From assembly GCF_041051975.1 (NCBI RefSeq), contig NZ_CP163435.1, positions 7,295,001 to 7,359,000 of the forward strand: a stretch of DNA of 64,000 nucleotides, read 5' to 3'. This DNA is from Streptomyces sp. R21. Its GTDB lineage: Bacteria > Actinomycetota > Actinomycetes > Streptomycetales > Streptomycetaceae. The position numbers and the translations under genes are program-made. Position 1 is the stretch's first letter; every line of letters begins with the position of its first letter. This document shows, piece by piece, positions 1 through 8,872 of the stretch. Under the pieces are notes generated by a model. That model searched no databases. It saw only the letters and a program-made list of their open reading frames with translations, and was not told the origin of the DNA.

Positions 1-530
1 GGCGCGTACCGGTTGAAGGTCCAGGTGCCCGGGGCCCGCTTGTTCACCTGGAGGTTCGGCCCCGAACCGTCCGTCGTGGGCCCGACCCGCCAGACCTCAC
101 CGGTCAGCGTCGGTGTGCCGGACACCCGGAGGGCCTTCGCGAGCCGCGCCACCTCGGCCCTGGTGACCTCGCCCTTCGCCCAGTACACGGGCGCCGAGTC
201 CGGGCCGCCGGGCAGCTTGCCGGCCGCGTGGTAGGTCGCGCCGTAGGGGTTGGGCTCACCCACGGCGATGCCGGGGCCGCCGCCCTCGCTGTAGCCGTCG
301 AGGGCGAGCGGCGGGGGAGTGCCGTCGCCGCCGGGGGTTCCGGATGTGCCGCTGCGGTCGGTCCCGCCTTCGGAGGCGGTCGTGGCGAAGTACGCCCCGC
401 CGCCCCCGACCAGCAGAACCGCGGCCGCGACCGACACGACGGCCACCGGGGAGTGCCGCCGGCGCGGCTTGGCCGTCTCGGCGTCCTCGGCGGGACGGGT
501 CGCCTCGTTGTCGGGTCGCTCGGTGCTCAC
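1..530 (-). CDS. Hypothetical single-pass membrane protein (C-terminus beyond window)
   Basis: Reading frame open from a GTG start to the window edge (about 176 codons visible). AGGAG lies 8 bases before the GTG; the ATG just upstream runs into a stop after two codons, so GTG is chosen. The first 27 residues are charged and end in PRRRH, followed by one transmembrane helix (about 28-49), then a Gly/Thr/Pro linker and an extracytoplasmic domain with GYSEGGGPGIAVGEPNPYG. Type II or anchored topology is inferred from the positive residues before the helix. I do not recognise a named family. Nothing visible gives a function. Confidence 0.75.
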   Translation of the reverse strand, partial: MSTERPDNEATRPAEDAETAKPRRRHSPVAVVSVAAAVLLVGGGGAYFATTASEGGTDRSGTSGTPGGDGTPPPLALDGYSEGGGPGIAVGEPNPYGATYHAAGKLPGGPDSAPVYWAKGEVTRAEVARLAKALRVSGTPTLTGEVWRVGPTTDGSGPNLQVNKRAPGTWTFNRYA

Positions 531-677
531 CGCATCGCTCCTTTGGTTCCACTGCTGTCCCTGTGCCGACCCGGCCCTGCCGAGGGCAGGGCGCTGAGAG
601 TCGTACACCACGTCCCCTTTACGGGGGACAGCGATGGGACGCAGCGGGGGAGCGCGCGGTTCCCTCGAAACGCGCTC

Positions 678-887
678 TCAGTCGCCGTAGTCCGACATCG
701 CGTCCAGCAGACGGGCGGACGTGGGCGGCACGGTGACGCCGTGGATGAGTGAAGGGGACACCGGAAGGGGAACGATCCGGTCGGGTGCCGCCCAGTGCGG
801 GACCATCCGGGCGCAGTCGCCGCGCAGCGCCGCGAGGCCGCCTTCGAGGTCGAGCGGAGCGGTGCCGTGGACCTTGAGGTTCGTCAT
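678..887 (-). CDS. Small conserved-looking hypothetical protein (69 aa)
   Basis: ATG-to-TGA frame with strong third-position G/C preference, divergent from the adenosine kinase gene. No clear Shine-Dalgarno precedes the ATG. The protein is soluble, without a signal peptide or Cys cluster, and contains LDLEGGLAALRGDCARMVPHW and ends SDYGD. I do not recognise the family. It could be an independent gene or the distal part of a short operon with the membrane protein to its left. A hairpin (GTCCCC/GGGGAC around 610-628) lies downstream of its stop. Confidence 0.5.
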   Translation of the reverse strand: MTNLKVHGTAPLDLEGGLAALRGDCARMVPHWAAPDRIVPLPVSPSLIHGVTVPPTSARLLDAMSDYGD

Positions 888-1019
888 ACCGGCACCGTAT
901 GCACGCCGACGCCACGAAGAAAGATCTACTATCGGGTAGTTTCGGCCACTTCAGAGCCCAGCCCCGACCCGGTAGCGTGAAGTGTCAATCCCCTCGCCTC
1001 GCAGGAGCGTGTCCCCGCC

Positions 1020-1994
1020 GTGCGTATCGCAGTCACCGGCTCCATCGCCACCGACCACCTCATGACCTTCCCCGGCCGATTCGCCGACCAGCTGGTCGCG
1101 GATCAGCTGCACACGGTCTCCCTCTCCTTCCTGGTCGACAACCTCGACGTGCGCCGGGGCGGGGTCGGCGCGAACATCGCCTTCGGCATGGGCCAGCTGG
1201 GCACCTCGCCGATCCTGGTCGGTGCCGCGGGCTCCGACTTCCACGAGTACCGCGCCTGGCTGGACCGCCACGGCGTCGACACCGGGTCCGTCCGCATCTC
1301 CGAGGTGCTGCACACCGCGCGCTTCGTGTGCACCACGGACGCCGACCACAACCAGATCGGCTCGTTCTACACGGGCGCGATGAGCGAGGCCCGGCTGATC
1401 GAGCTCAAGGCGGTCGCGGACCGGGTCGGCGGCCTCGACCTGGTCCTCATCGGCGCGGACGACCCGGAGGCGATGCTCCGCCACACCGAGGAGTGCCGCT
1501 CCCGCTCGATCCCCTTCGCCGCCGACTTCTCGCAGCAGATCGCGCGGATGAGCGGCGAGGAGATCCGGATACTGCTGGACGGGGCGACGTACCTCTTCTC
1601 CAACGAGTACGAGAAGGGGCTCATCGAGTCCAAGACCGGCTGGAGCGACGCCGAGATCCTCTCCAAGGTCGGCCACCGCGTCACCACCCTCGGCGCGCGG
1701 GGCGTGCGCATCGAGCGGGACGGCGACGACCCGATCGAGGTCGGCTGCGCCGAGGAGGAGCGCAAGGCCGACCCGACCGGCGTCGGCGACGCGTTCCGCG
1801 CGGGCTTCCTCTCGGGCCTCTCCTGGGGCGTCCCGCTGGAGCGTGCCGCCCAGGTCGGCTGCATGCTCGCCACGCTGGTCATCGAGACGGTCGGCACGCA
1901 GGAGTACCAGCTGCGCCGCGGCCACTTCATGGACCGCTTCACCAAGGCGTACGGCGACGAGGCCGCGGCGGACGTCCAGATCCACCTGGTGTAG
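1020..1994 (+). CDS. adoK: Adenosine kinase, PfkB/ribokinase family
   Basis: 324 residues, GTG start with GGAG upstream. The opening MRIAVTGSIATDHLM, the RRGGVGANIAFG substrate loop and the C-terminal PfkB signature DPTGVGDAFRAGFL (Asp of GVGD is the catalytic base) match the actinobacterial adenosine kinase typified by M. tuberculosis Rv2202c, which also sits near ctaC. The enzyme phosphorylates adenosine to AMP with ATP in the cytoplasm (purine salvage). Streptomyces homologues are usually labelled only carbohydrate kinase. Transcribed alone and convergent with the desulfurase gene, 48 bases between stops. Confidence 0.85.
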   Translation: MRIAVTGSIATDHLMTFPGRFADQLVADQLHTVSLSFLVDNLDVRRGGVGANIAFGMGQLGTSPILVGAAGSDFHEYRAWLDRHGVDTGSVRISEVLHTARFVCTTDADHNQIGSFYTGAMSEARLIELKAVADRVGGLDLVLIGADDPEAMLRHTEECRSRSIPFAADFSQQIARMSGEEIRILLDGATYLFSNEYEKGLIESKTGWSDAEILSKVGHRVTTLGARGVRIERDGDDPIEVGCAEEERKADPTGVGDAFRAGFLSGLSWGVPLERAAQVGCMLATLVIETVGTQEYQLRRGHFMDRFTKAYGDEAAADVQIHLV

Positions 1995-2042
1995 CTCGGG
2001 AAACGCGTGGGCCGGGAAACGCGATGCCGGCAAACGCGTAGG

Positions 2043-3431
2043 TCAGGACACCCGGCGGACCACATAAGCGGTGCCGTGGTCCGCCGGCTCCTCGCCGACG
2101 TACTCCTGTCCCCGCATCTCGCACCACGCGGGGATGTCGAGGCGCGCCGCCTCGTCGTCCGACAGAACGCGGACCGTGCCGCCGACCGGGACGTCACCGA
2201 TGACCTTGGCCAGTTCGATGACGGGGATCGGGCAGCGCCGGCCCAGCGCGTCCACGACGAGGGCGTCGGAAGTGCCGCCGGCGGCCACCTTCACCGGCTC
2301 CGTCGGCGCTTCCAGCTTCTCGCGCACGGCGGCGACCGCGCCCGGCAGAACGGACAGGAAGCGGTCCACGTCCTCCGCAGGCGTTCCCGGCGGCAGCGAC
2401 ACCCGGACGTTGCCCTCGCTCAGCACCCCCATCGCCTTCAGCACATGGCTGGGCGTCAGCGTGCTGCTCGTACAGGACGAACCGGACGAGACCGAGAAGC
2501 CCGCGCGGTCCAGTTCGTGCAGCAGAGTCTCCCCGTCGACATAGAGACAGGAGAAGGTGACGATCCCGGGCACCCGGCGGACCGGGTCGCCGACCACCTC
2601 CACATCGGGGACCAGTTCCGGCACCCGGGCCCGGATCCGGTCCGTCAGTTCCCGCAGCCGCGCGGCCTCCCCGGCCGCTTCGGCCCGCACCGCGCGCAGC
2701 GACGCGGCCGCGGCCACGATCCCGGGGATGTTCTCGAACCCGGCCGCGCGCCCCGACTCCCGCTCGTCCGAGGGCCCTTGAGGCGCGAACCGCACCCCTT
2801 TGCGTACGACGAGCAGCCCGACCCCCGACGGGCCACCCCATTTGTGGGCACTTGCCGTGAGCAGGGACCAGTCGCCCTCGACGCGCCCCCAGGCCAGCGA
2901 CTGCGCCGCGTCCACGAGCAGCGGCACCCCCGCCGCACGGCACGCGCCGGCGGCCTCGGCCACCGGCTGCTCCGTGCCCACCTCGTGGTTGGCGGACTGG
3001 AGGCAGCCGAGCGCGGTGTCCGGGCGCAGCGCGGCGGCGAACGCGCCGGGGTGGACGGCGCCCGTGCGGTCCACGGCGACCCGCGTCACCGTCCCGCCGT
3101 CCGTCTCGTGGACCTCCGCCGAATGGAGCACCGAAGAGTGTTCGACCGCTGACACGATCAGGTGGCGTCCGACGCGCCGACGGCCCGCCAGCGCACCCGA
3201 GATGCCGGAGTGCACGGCCCGTGTGCCCGAGGAGGTGAAGACGAGTTCGTCGGGTCGGCAGCCCACCGCGTCGGCGGCCGCCTCGCGCGCGGCGTCGAGC
3301 AGCAGCCGGGCCCGCCGACCCTCGCGGTAGAGGCGGGCGGGGTCGGCCCACCCCTCGTCGAGCGAGGCCTGGAGGGCCTGCCGGGCGACGGGGTGGAGCG
3401 GGGCGGCGGACGCCGCGTCGAAGTAGGACAC
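2043..3431 (-). CDS. Cysteine desulfurase-TusA sulfurtransferase fusion
   Basis: 462 residues. Residues 1 to about 380 are a class V aminotransferase/NifS-IscS fold: PLP lysine K197 in SAHKWGG and a flexible-loop Cys320 in SSGSSCTSS placed where IscS carries its persulfide. Residues about 390-462 form a TusA domain with the persulfide-accepting motif RRCPIPVIEL (C400). The fusion would let sulfur from cysteine pass intramolecularly from C320 to C400, presumably towards thio-cofactors or thiolated tRNA; the end acceptor is unknown. The GTG start follows TAGCGT by six bases, so the mRNA may be leaderless. Divergent from ctaC. Confidence 0.88.
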   Translation of the reverse strand: MSYFDAASAAPLHPVARQALQASLDEGWADPARLYREGRRARLLLDAAREAAADAVGCRPDELVFTSSGTRAVHSGISGALAGRRRVGRHLIVSAVEHSSVLHSAEVHETDGGTVTRVAVDRTGAVHPGAFAAALRPDTALGCLQSANHEVGTEQPVAEAAGACRAAGVPLLVDAAQSLAWGRVEGDWSLLTASAHKWGGPSGVGLLVVRKGVRFAPQGPSDERESGRAAGFENIPGIVAAAASLRAVRAEAAGEAARLRELTDRIRARVPELVPDVEVVGDPVRRVPGIVTFSCLYVDGETLLHELDRAGFSVSSGSSCTSSTLTPSHVLKAMGVLSEGNVRVSLPPGTPAEDVDRFLSVLPGAVAAVREKLEAPTEPVKVAAGGTSDALVVDALGRRCPIPVIELAKVIGDVPVGGTVRVLSDDEAARLDIPAWCEMRGQEYVGEEPADHGTAYVVRRVS

Positions 3432-3580
3432 GCGAACACGCTAACCCCTGGTCCGGAAGGGCCGTCAGAAGGCGTACGGAGCGGGGCATTCCGGGGGGTC
3501 CCGGAACCCCATCCGAGCAGAACAGCATCCCTTCGGGGTGTCCGGCGGCGCGTTGGGCACCCTCCCCGCGCGACCCCAAA

Positions 3581-3610
3581 TTGCGTCCAGTAGGGTTTGG
3601 TCCGCATAAA
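3581..3610 (+). promoter_or_regulatory. Candidate promoter of ctaC-ctaD-ctaF
   Basis: TTGCGT, 18 bases, CATAAA, followed by about 90 bases of leader containing a short hairpin CCCTGC/GCAGGG. Weak match; another -10-like box (TAGGGT) lies inside the spacer. Confidence 0.3.
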
Positions 3611-3698
3611 CATCCAAACCCCTGCCCGACGCAGGGCGGCGACCGACCAGCGAGGCCGCAGCCAACCAGCGCGGGCGAGACTCTCGGGAAGGCGCTAC

Positions 3699-4664
3699 GT
3701 GAGTCCCAACGGCTCCGACCGCTCGCCGCGGCGCCCGATGCGGCGGAAGCTGCTGCAGGCAATGACTGCGGGCCTGGTCCTGGCGACAGCCACCGGTTGC
3801 TCGTACAACTGGGAAGACTTTCCCCGCCTGGGTATGCCCACCCCGGTCACGGAGGAGGCTCCGCGGATCCTCTCCCTCTGGCAGGGCTCGTGGGCGGCCG
3901 CGCTGGCCACCGGCGTGCTGGTCTGGGGCCTGATCCTGTGGGCGGCCATCTTCCATCGGCGCAGCCGAACCAAGGTCGAAGTTCCCCCGCAGACCCGGTA
4001 CAACATGCCCATCGAGGCGCTGTACACGGTGGTCCCGCTCATCATTGTCTCGGTGCTCTTCTACTTCACGGCACGCGACGAGTCGAAGCTCCTCGATCTC
4101 TCCAAGAAGCCCGACGTCACAGTCAACGTCGTGGGCTATCAGTGGAGCTGGGGCTTCAACTACATCGAGAACGTCCCCGGTTCGACCGGTGATGCCAAGA
4201 CCGACAAGAACCTGGACGCCATTCCGGACCGGTTCAAGAAGGACTTCCCGGCGAACGCCGGTGGTGTCTACGAGGTCGGTACCCCCGGCGAGTGGACCCC
4301 GGGGAGGAAGAGCCCCGGTCCGACCCTCTGGCTCCCCAAGGGCAAGACGGTCCGCTTCGTCCTCACTTCGCGTGACGTCATCCACTCCTTCTGGGTGGTG
4401 CCGTTCCTCATGAAGCAGGACGTCATCCCGGGCCACACCAACTCGTTCCAGGTGACCCCGAACCATGAGGGCACTTTCATGGGCAAGTGCGCCGAGCTGT
4501 GCGGCGTCGACCACTCCCGGATGCTCTTCAACGTGAAGGTCGTCTCTCCCGAGGCTTACGAGGCCCACCTCGCCGAGCTCGCGAAGCAGGGACAGACCGG
4601 TTACGTCCCGGCCGGCATTGAGCAGACGGGCCACGAGAAGAACCGGGAGACGAACAACCTGTGA
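3699..4664 (+). CDS. ctaC: Cytochrome c oxidase subunit II (CuA lipoprotein)
   Basis: 321 residues from GTG, with GGGAAGG 6 bases upstream; a longer in-frame start exists but lacks a ribosome site. Lipobox ending ATATGC puts the lipidated Cys at 34. Two transmembrane helices follow (about 62-85 and 105-125). The cupredoxin domain holds the CuA ligands: His229 in DVIHSFW, and C264-x3-C268-x3-H272-x2-M275 in MGKCAELCGVDHSRM. It accepts electrons from the bc1 complex diheme cytochrome c and passes them to subunit I. The stop overlaps the ctaD start in GTGA, indicating translational coupling. Confidence 0.95.
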   Translation: MSPNGSDRSPRRPMRRKLLQAMTAGLVLATATGCSYNWEDFPRLGMPTPVTEEAPRILSLWQGSWAAALATGVLVWGLILWAAIFHRRSRTKVEVPPQTRYNMPIEALYTVVPLIIVSVLFYFTARDESKLLDLSKKPDVTVNVVGYQWSWGFNYIENVPGSTGDAKTDKNLDAIPDRFKKDFPANAGGVYEVGTPGEWTPGRKSPGPTLWLPKGKTVRFVLTSRDVIHSFWVVPFLMKQDVIPGHTNSFQVTPNHEGTFMGKCAELCGVDHSRMLFNVKVVSPEAYEAHLAELAKQGQTGYVPAGIEQTGHEKNRETNNL

Positions 4665-6394
4665 GCATCCTCAACGAACCTCAGGGTGCCGCGGCCGAAG
4701 ACTCGTACGAGAACGAGCTGCCGGTACGGCGCAAGCAGCCCGGCAACGTCGTGGTCAAGTGGCTCACCACCACCGACCACAAGACGATCGGCACGCTGTA
4801 CCTGGTCACGTCCTTCGCGTTCTTCTGCATCGGCGGCGTCATGGCGCTGCTCATGCGCGCCGAGCTGGCGCGCCCGGGCACGCAGATCATGTCGAACGAG
4901 CAGTTCAACCAGGCGTTCACGATGCACGGCACGATCATGCTGCTGATGTTCGCGACGCCGCTGTTCGCCGGTTTCACGAACTGGATCATGCCGCTGCAGA
5001 TCGGCGCGCCCGACGTGGCGTTCCCGCGGCTGAACATGTTCGCCTACTGGCTGTACCTGTTCGGCTCGACGATTGCGGTCGGCGGCTTCCTCACCCCGCA
5101 GGGTGCGGCCGACTTCGGCTGGTTCGCCTACAGCCCGCTCTCGGACGCGGTCCGCAGCCCGGGCATCGGCGCCGACATGTGGATCATGGGTCTGGCCTTC
5201 TCCGGCTTCGGCACGATCCTCGGTGCGGTCAACTTCATCACCACCATCATCTGCATGCGCGCGCCTGGCATGACGATGTTCCGCATGCCGATCTTCGTGT
5301 GGAACGTGCTGCTCACCGCGGTGCTGGTGCTGCTGGCCTTCCCCGTCCTCGCCGCCGCGCTGTTCGCGCTGGAGGCGGATCGGAAATTCGGGGCACATGT
5401 CTTCGACGCGGCCAATGGCGGCGCCTTGCTGTGGCAACACCTCTTCTGGTTCTTCGGCCATCCAGAGGTGTACATCATCGCGCTGCCGTTCTTCGGAATC
5501 ATCTCCGAGGTCATCCCGGTGTTCTCCCGCAAGCCGATGTTCGGCTACATGGGTCTCATCGGCGCGACGATCGCCATCGCCGGTCTGTCCGTGACCGTGT
5601 GGGCGCACCACATGTACGTCACCGGCGGTGTGTTGCTCCCGTTCTTCTCCTTCATGACGTTCCTCATCGCCGTGCCAACGGGCGTGAAGTTCTTCAACTG
5701 GATCGGAACGATGTGGAAGGGGTCGCTGAGCTTCGAGACCCCGATGCTCTGGGCGACCGGCTTCCTGATCACCTTCACCTTCGGTGGTCTGACCGGTGTC
5801 ATCCTGGCCTCGCCGCCGATGGACTTCCACGTCTCGGACTCGTACTTCGTGGTGGCGCACTTCCACTACGTCGTCTTCGGCACCGTCGTCTTCGCGATGT
5901 TCTCCGGCTTCCACTTCTGGTGGCCGAAGATGACCGGCAAGATGCTCGACGAGCGCCTCGGGAAGATCACCTTCTGGACGCTGTTCATCGGCTTCCACGG
6001 CACGTTCCTGGTGCAGCACTGGCTGGGTGCCGAGGGCATGCCGCGTCGTTACGCGGACTACCTCGCGGCCGACGGCTTCACCGCGCTGAACACGATCTCG
6101 ACGATCAGCTCGTTCCTGCTGGGCCTGTCGATCCTGCCGTTCCTCTACAACGTGTGGAAGACCGCCAAGTACGGCAAGAAGGTCGAGGTCGACGACCCGT
6201 GGGGCTACGGCCGCTCGCTCGAGTGGGCGACGTCCTGCCCGCCGCCGCGGCACAACTTCCTCACTCTGCCGCGGATCCGTTCCGAATCCCCGGCGTTCGA
6301 CCTGCACCACCCGGAGATCGTCGCGCTCGAGCAGCTTGAGCACAGCGGTCACGGTGCCAGCGCCCTCGCGGGTGGCAAGGAGGCCGGCAAGTGA
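4661..6394 (+). CDS. ctaD: Cytochrome c oxidase subunit I, aa3 type
   Basis: 577 residues, about 12 transmembrane helices. Contains the CuB ligand and His-Tyr cross-link motif GHPEVY (H267, Y271), the CuB pair H316-H317 in WAHHMYV, and the haem a3/a ligands H400 and H402 in AHFHYV. Catalyses O2 reduction to water with proton pumping in the cytoplasmic membrane. GTG start inside the ctaC stop; its own stop overlaps the ctaF start by four bases, so ctaC-ctaD-ctaF is one coupled operon. No residue missing from the active-site set I can check. Confidence 0.96.
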   Translation: MSILNEPQGAAAEDSYENELPVRRKQPGNVVVKWLTTTDHKTIGTLYLVTSFAFFCIGGVMALLMRAELARPGTQIMSNEQFNQAFTMHGTIMLLMFATPLFAGFTNWIMPLQIGAPDVAFPRLNMFAYWLYLFGSTIAVGGFLTPQGAADFGWFAYSPLSDAVRSPGIGADMWIMGLAFSGFGTILGAVNFITTIICMRAPGMTMFRMPIFVWNVLLTAVLVLLAFPVLAAALFALEADRKFGAHVFDAANGGALLWQHLFWFFGHPEVYIIALPFFGIISEVIPVFSRKPMFGYMGLIGATIAIAGLSVTVWAHHMYVTGGVLLPFFSFMTFLIAVPTGVKFFNWIGTMWKGSLSFETPMLWATGFLITFTFGGLTGVILASPPMDFHVSDSYFVVAHFHYVVFGTVVFAMFSGFHFWWPKMTGKMLDERLGKITFWTLFIGFHGTFLVQHWLGAEGMPRRYADYLAADGFTALNTISTISSFLLGLSILPFLYNVWKTAKYGKKVEVDDPWGYGRSLEWATSCPPPRHNFLTLPRIRSESPAFDLHHPEIVALEQLEHSGHGASALAGGKEAGK

Positions 6395-6789
6395 AGATCC
6401 AGGGCAAGATGTTCATCTGGATGGCCGTCTTCATCCTGGCCATGGCGATCGTCTACGGCGTGTGGTCGAAGGAGCCTGCCGGAACCACGGCGCTCTTCCT
6501 GGGCTTCGGCCTGAGCGTCATGATCGGCTTCTACCTGTCCTTCACGGCCTCGCGTGTCGACGCGGGCGCCCAGGACAACAAGGAGGCCGACGTCGCGGAC
6601 GACGCCGGCGAGGTCGGGTTCTTCAGCCCGCACAGCTGGCAGCCGCTCGCGCTCGGCGTCGGTGGCGCGCTCGCCTTCATGGGCGTCGTCTTCGGCTGGT
6701 GGCTGATGTACTTCTCGGCCCCGATCATCCTGATCGGCCTGTGGGGCTGGGTCTTCGAGTACTACCACGGTGAGAACCGCACCCAGTAG
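6391..6789 (+). CDS. ctaF: Cytochrome c oxidase subunit IV (actinobacterial type)
   Basis: 132 residues with four hydrophobic segments: two near the N-terminus (MFIWMAVFILAMAIVYGVW and the next), an Asp/Glu-rich loop around residues 52-72, then two near the C-terminus ending WGWVFEYYHGENRTQ. Size and layout match the actinobacterial subunit IV of the bc1-aa3 supercomplex, which has no catalytic metals and stabilises the oxidase. Translationally coupled to ctaD and followed directly by a strong terminator. Confidence 0.9.
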   Translation: MKIQGKMFIWMAVFILAMAIVYGVWSKEPAGTTALFLGFGLSVMIGFYLSFTASRVDAGAQDNKEADVADDAGEVGFFSPHSWQPLALGVGGALAFMGVVFGWWLMYFSAPIILIGLWGWVFEYYHGENRTQ

Positions 6790-6806
6790 CACGCGCTCGG
6801 CGCTGT

Positions 6807-6849
6807 GGAGCCCGGACACTCCGTCAGGAGGGTCCGGGCTCCTTCTTTT
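6807..6849 (+). terminator. Rho-independent terminator after ctaF
   Basis: 16-bp stem GGAGCCCGGACACTCC / GGAGGGTCCGGGCTCC with one mismatch, loop GTCA, then TTCTTTT. Confidence 0.88.
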
Positions 6850-6919
6850 GCCGCACGTTCCGTCCCTCTTCCGAGTTACCCACCGCGCTGGAGCTGACGA
6901 AGCTCCATAGCGTGAGTCC

Positions 6920-8182
6920 ATGAGCCACTCACCGCGAATCCGCACGGTCGTCAGCTGCACCACGCTGGTCGTCGCCCTCGGCGCGGGCGCCACCGCCTGC
7001 GGCTCCGGCGGCCATCCGCTCTCGGCCAAGCCGTACGACGCGGCGGGGCAGATCTCCTTCAACAGCCCCACCGGCGGCGGCAAGAAGGCCGACCCCGACA
7101 AGCCCCTGGAGATCACCGCCGACGGCGACGACGGGCGCATCACCGATGTGACGGCCACGGACGCGACCGGGCGGTACGTGGTGGGCGAACTCGCCGCCGA
7201 CGGAGGCCGCTGGCACAGCACCTCCCCGCTTGCCGCGGGCGCCCACTACACGGTGCGGGTGAGCACGGAGGACGAGGACGGCGCCCCCGGCCGCAAGGTC
7301 GTCGCCTTCGACACCAGCACGCCCAAGACCAAGAAGCGGCTGACGGTGAAGTTCGGGCCCGAGGCGGGCAAGTACGGCGTCGGTCAGCCCGTCACCGCCG
7401 AACTCAGCAAGCCCGTCAAGGACAAGGCCGCCCGGGCGGTCGTGGAGCGCGCCCTGCGGGTCGACTCCACGCCCGAGGTGGAGGGCGCCTGGCACTGGGT
7501 GGACGACAAGACGCTGCACTACCGCCCCAAGGAGTACTGGCCCGCCCACGCCACCGTCCTGGCGCACAGCAACCTCGCGGGCGTCAAGGTCGCCGAACGG
7601 CTCTGGGGCGGCGACACGAAGCCCCTGAAGCTCACCATCGGCGACCGCGTCATCGCCGTGACGGACGCGGCCTCGCACTCCATGACCGTCTACAAGAACA
7701 ACAAAGTGATCAACGAGATCCCGGTCACCACCGGCAAGCCCGGCTTCGAGACCCGCAACGGCGTCAAGGTCGTGCTGGGCAAGGAGTACTTCGTACGGAT
7801 GCGCGGTACCAGCATCGGCATCGCCGAGGGCTCCTCGGACTCGTACGACCTGCCCGTGTACTACGCCACACGCGTGACATGGAGCGGTGAATACGTGCAT
7901 GCCGCGCCCTGGTCGACGGGCTCCCAGGGGTACGCCAACGTCAGCCACGGCTGCACCGGCATGAGCACCGGTGACGCCGAGTGGTTCTTCAACGCCGTCC
8001 GCGTGGGCGACGTCGTGAAGGTCGTCAACTCCGACGGCGAGACGATGGATCCGTTCGGCAACGGCTTCGGCGACTGGAACCTCGGCTGGAAGAAGTGGCG
8101 CAAGGGCAGCTCCCTCCTCAAGGGCACCCCCGACGGCCCGAGCGCGACGGACAGGGCCCGCCTGAGGCCAGAGAGTGTCTGA
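6920..8182 (+). CDS. L,D-transpeptidase lipoprotein with Ig-like domains
   Basis: 420 residues. Signal peptide with a Cys at the end of GAGATAC (about residue 27), so a probable lipoprotein. Residues about 50-250 form Ig-like (Big/LppS-type) repeats; the YkuD catalytic domain follows, with SHGCTGMSTGDAEWFF carrying His343 and catalytic Cys345. Such enzymes make 3-3 cross-links in peptidoglycan; most resemble mycobacterial LdtMt2. It sits between ctaF and the rest of the respiratory genes but has its own leader and its own terminator, so it is a separate unit. Ends convergent with the receiver-like gene. Confidence 0.9.
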   Translation: MSHSPRIRTVVSCTTLVVALGAGATACGSGGHPLSAKPYDAAGQISFNSPTGGGKKADPDKPLEITADGDDGRITDVTATDATGRYVVGELAADGGRWHSTSPLAAGAHYTVRVSTEDEDGAPGRKVVAFDTSTPKTKKRLTVKFGPEAGKYGVGQPVTAELSKPVKDKAARAVVERALRVDSTPEVEGAWHWVDDKTLHYRPKEYWPAHATVLAHSNLAGVKVAERLWGGDTKPLKLTIGDRVIAVTDAASHSMTVYKNNKVINEIPVTTGKPGFETRNGVKVVLGKEYFVRMRGTSIGIAEGSSDSYDLPVYYATRVTWSGEYVHAAPWSTGSQGYANVSHGCTGMSTGDAEWFFNAVRVGDVVKVVNSDGETMDPFGNGFGDWNLGWKKWRKGSSLLKGTPDGPSATDRARLRPESV

Positions 8183-8250
8183 AGCGCCCCTTCAGGGGCG
8201 CGAGGCCGTCACATGTGCGGCTCCGCCGCGTGGGCTCGAGCAACCCAGGA

Positions 8251-8279
8251 CGGCCCGCAGTCGCAAGACGGCGGGCCGC
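8251..8279. terminator. Bidirectional terminator between convergent genes
   Basis: CGGCCCGC / GCGGGCCG arms with an inner GTC/GAC extension after one mismatch and loop GCAA; lies between the L,D-transpeptidase and receiver-like stops. Confidence 0.6.
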
Positions 8280-8288
8280 CCCGAGCTC

Positions 8289-8690
8289 CTAGGCGCTCAG
8301 CGCAGCCCTACGGCGCAGCAGCGCGGCCAAGGACGCCGCGAACTCCACCGGATCGACCGGCAAGGTCACCGCGGCGTCCGCACGGCTCCACGTGGCCAGC
8401 CAGGCGTCCTGGGGGCGGCCGATGAGGACCAGCACGGGCGGGCAGTTGAAGATCTCGTCCTTGATCTGGCGGCAGACACCCATTCCGCCCATCGGGACCG
8501 CCTCGCCGTCCAGGACGCAGACGTCGATGCCGCCCCGGTCCAGTTCCTTGATGACGGCCGCGGGGGTCGCGCACTCGATGAACTCGACCTGCGGAACATC
8601 GGAGGCCGGCCTGCGGCCGGTCGCCAGCCTGACCTGTTCGCGGGTGTTGGAGTCGTCGCTGTAGACCAGCACCGTGGCGGTCGGCTGCAT
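8289..8690 (-). CDS. Degenerate receiver-domain protein
   Basis: 133 residues, ATG start with GGAGG 6 bases upstream (an ATG five codons earlier has no such site). The whole protein has a CheY-like pattern: LVYSDDSN at strand 1 supplies an acidic pair, CVLDGEAVPMGG supplies a phospho-acceptor-like Asp after strand 3, and VLVLIGRP resembles strand 4. The conserved Lys-Pro after strand 5 is absent (AAVTLPVDP), so phospho-signalling may be altered or lost. No output domain and no kinase nearby. Conserved position between oxidase genes is recalled from other Streptomyces. Role unknown. Confidence 0.75.
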   Translation of the reverse strand: MQPTATVLVYSDDSNTREQVRLATGRRPASDVPQVEFIECATPAAVIKELDRGGIDVCVLDGEAVPMGGMGVCRQIKDEIFNCPPVLVLIGRPQDAWLATWSRADAAVTLPVDPVEFAASLAALLRRRAALSA

Positions 8691-8872
8691 TGTTCCTCCG
8701 AGCATCTAGAAGACACTGTTTCGGCGTCGTACGGGTGTGAACCGATGCGCGGATGCTACTCCTCCGAACACCTCGTCAACACCGGTTCGGACAGCGCTTC
8801 GATGAGCCATACGGGCAGGACACACCCCACGAACACTCCGAACGGCACCCCCCGGCGTGAGGGCGGGATAAG

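Noticed and set aside
951..2033. Long minus-strand ORF over adenosine kinase
   Set aside because: Shadow frame: composition is Arg/Gly/Ala/Val-rich with no motif, while the plus strand encodes a clear PfkB protein.
4601..6352. 583-codon minus-strand ORF across ctaD
   Set aside because: Antisense shadow caused by the strong third-position G/C bias; ctaD has all catalytic residues.
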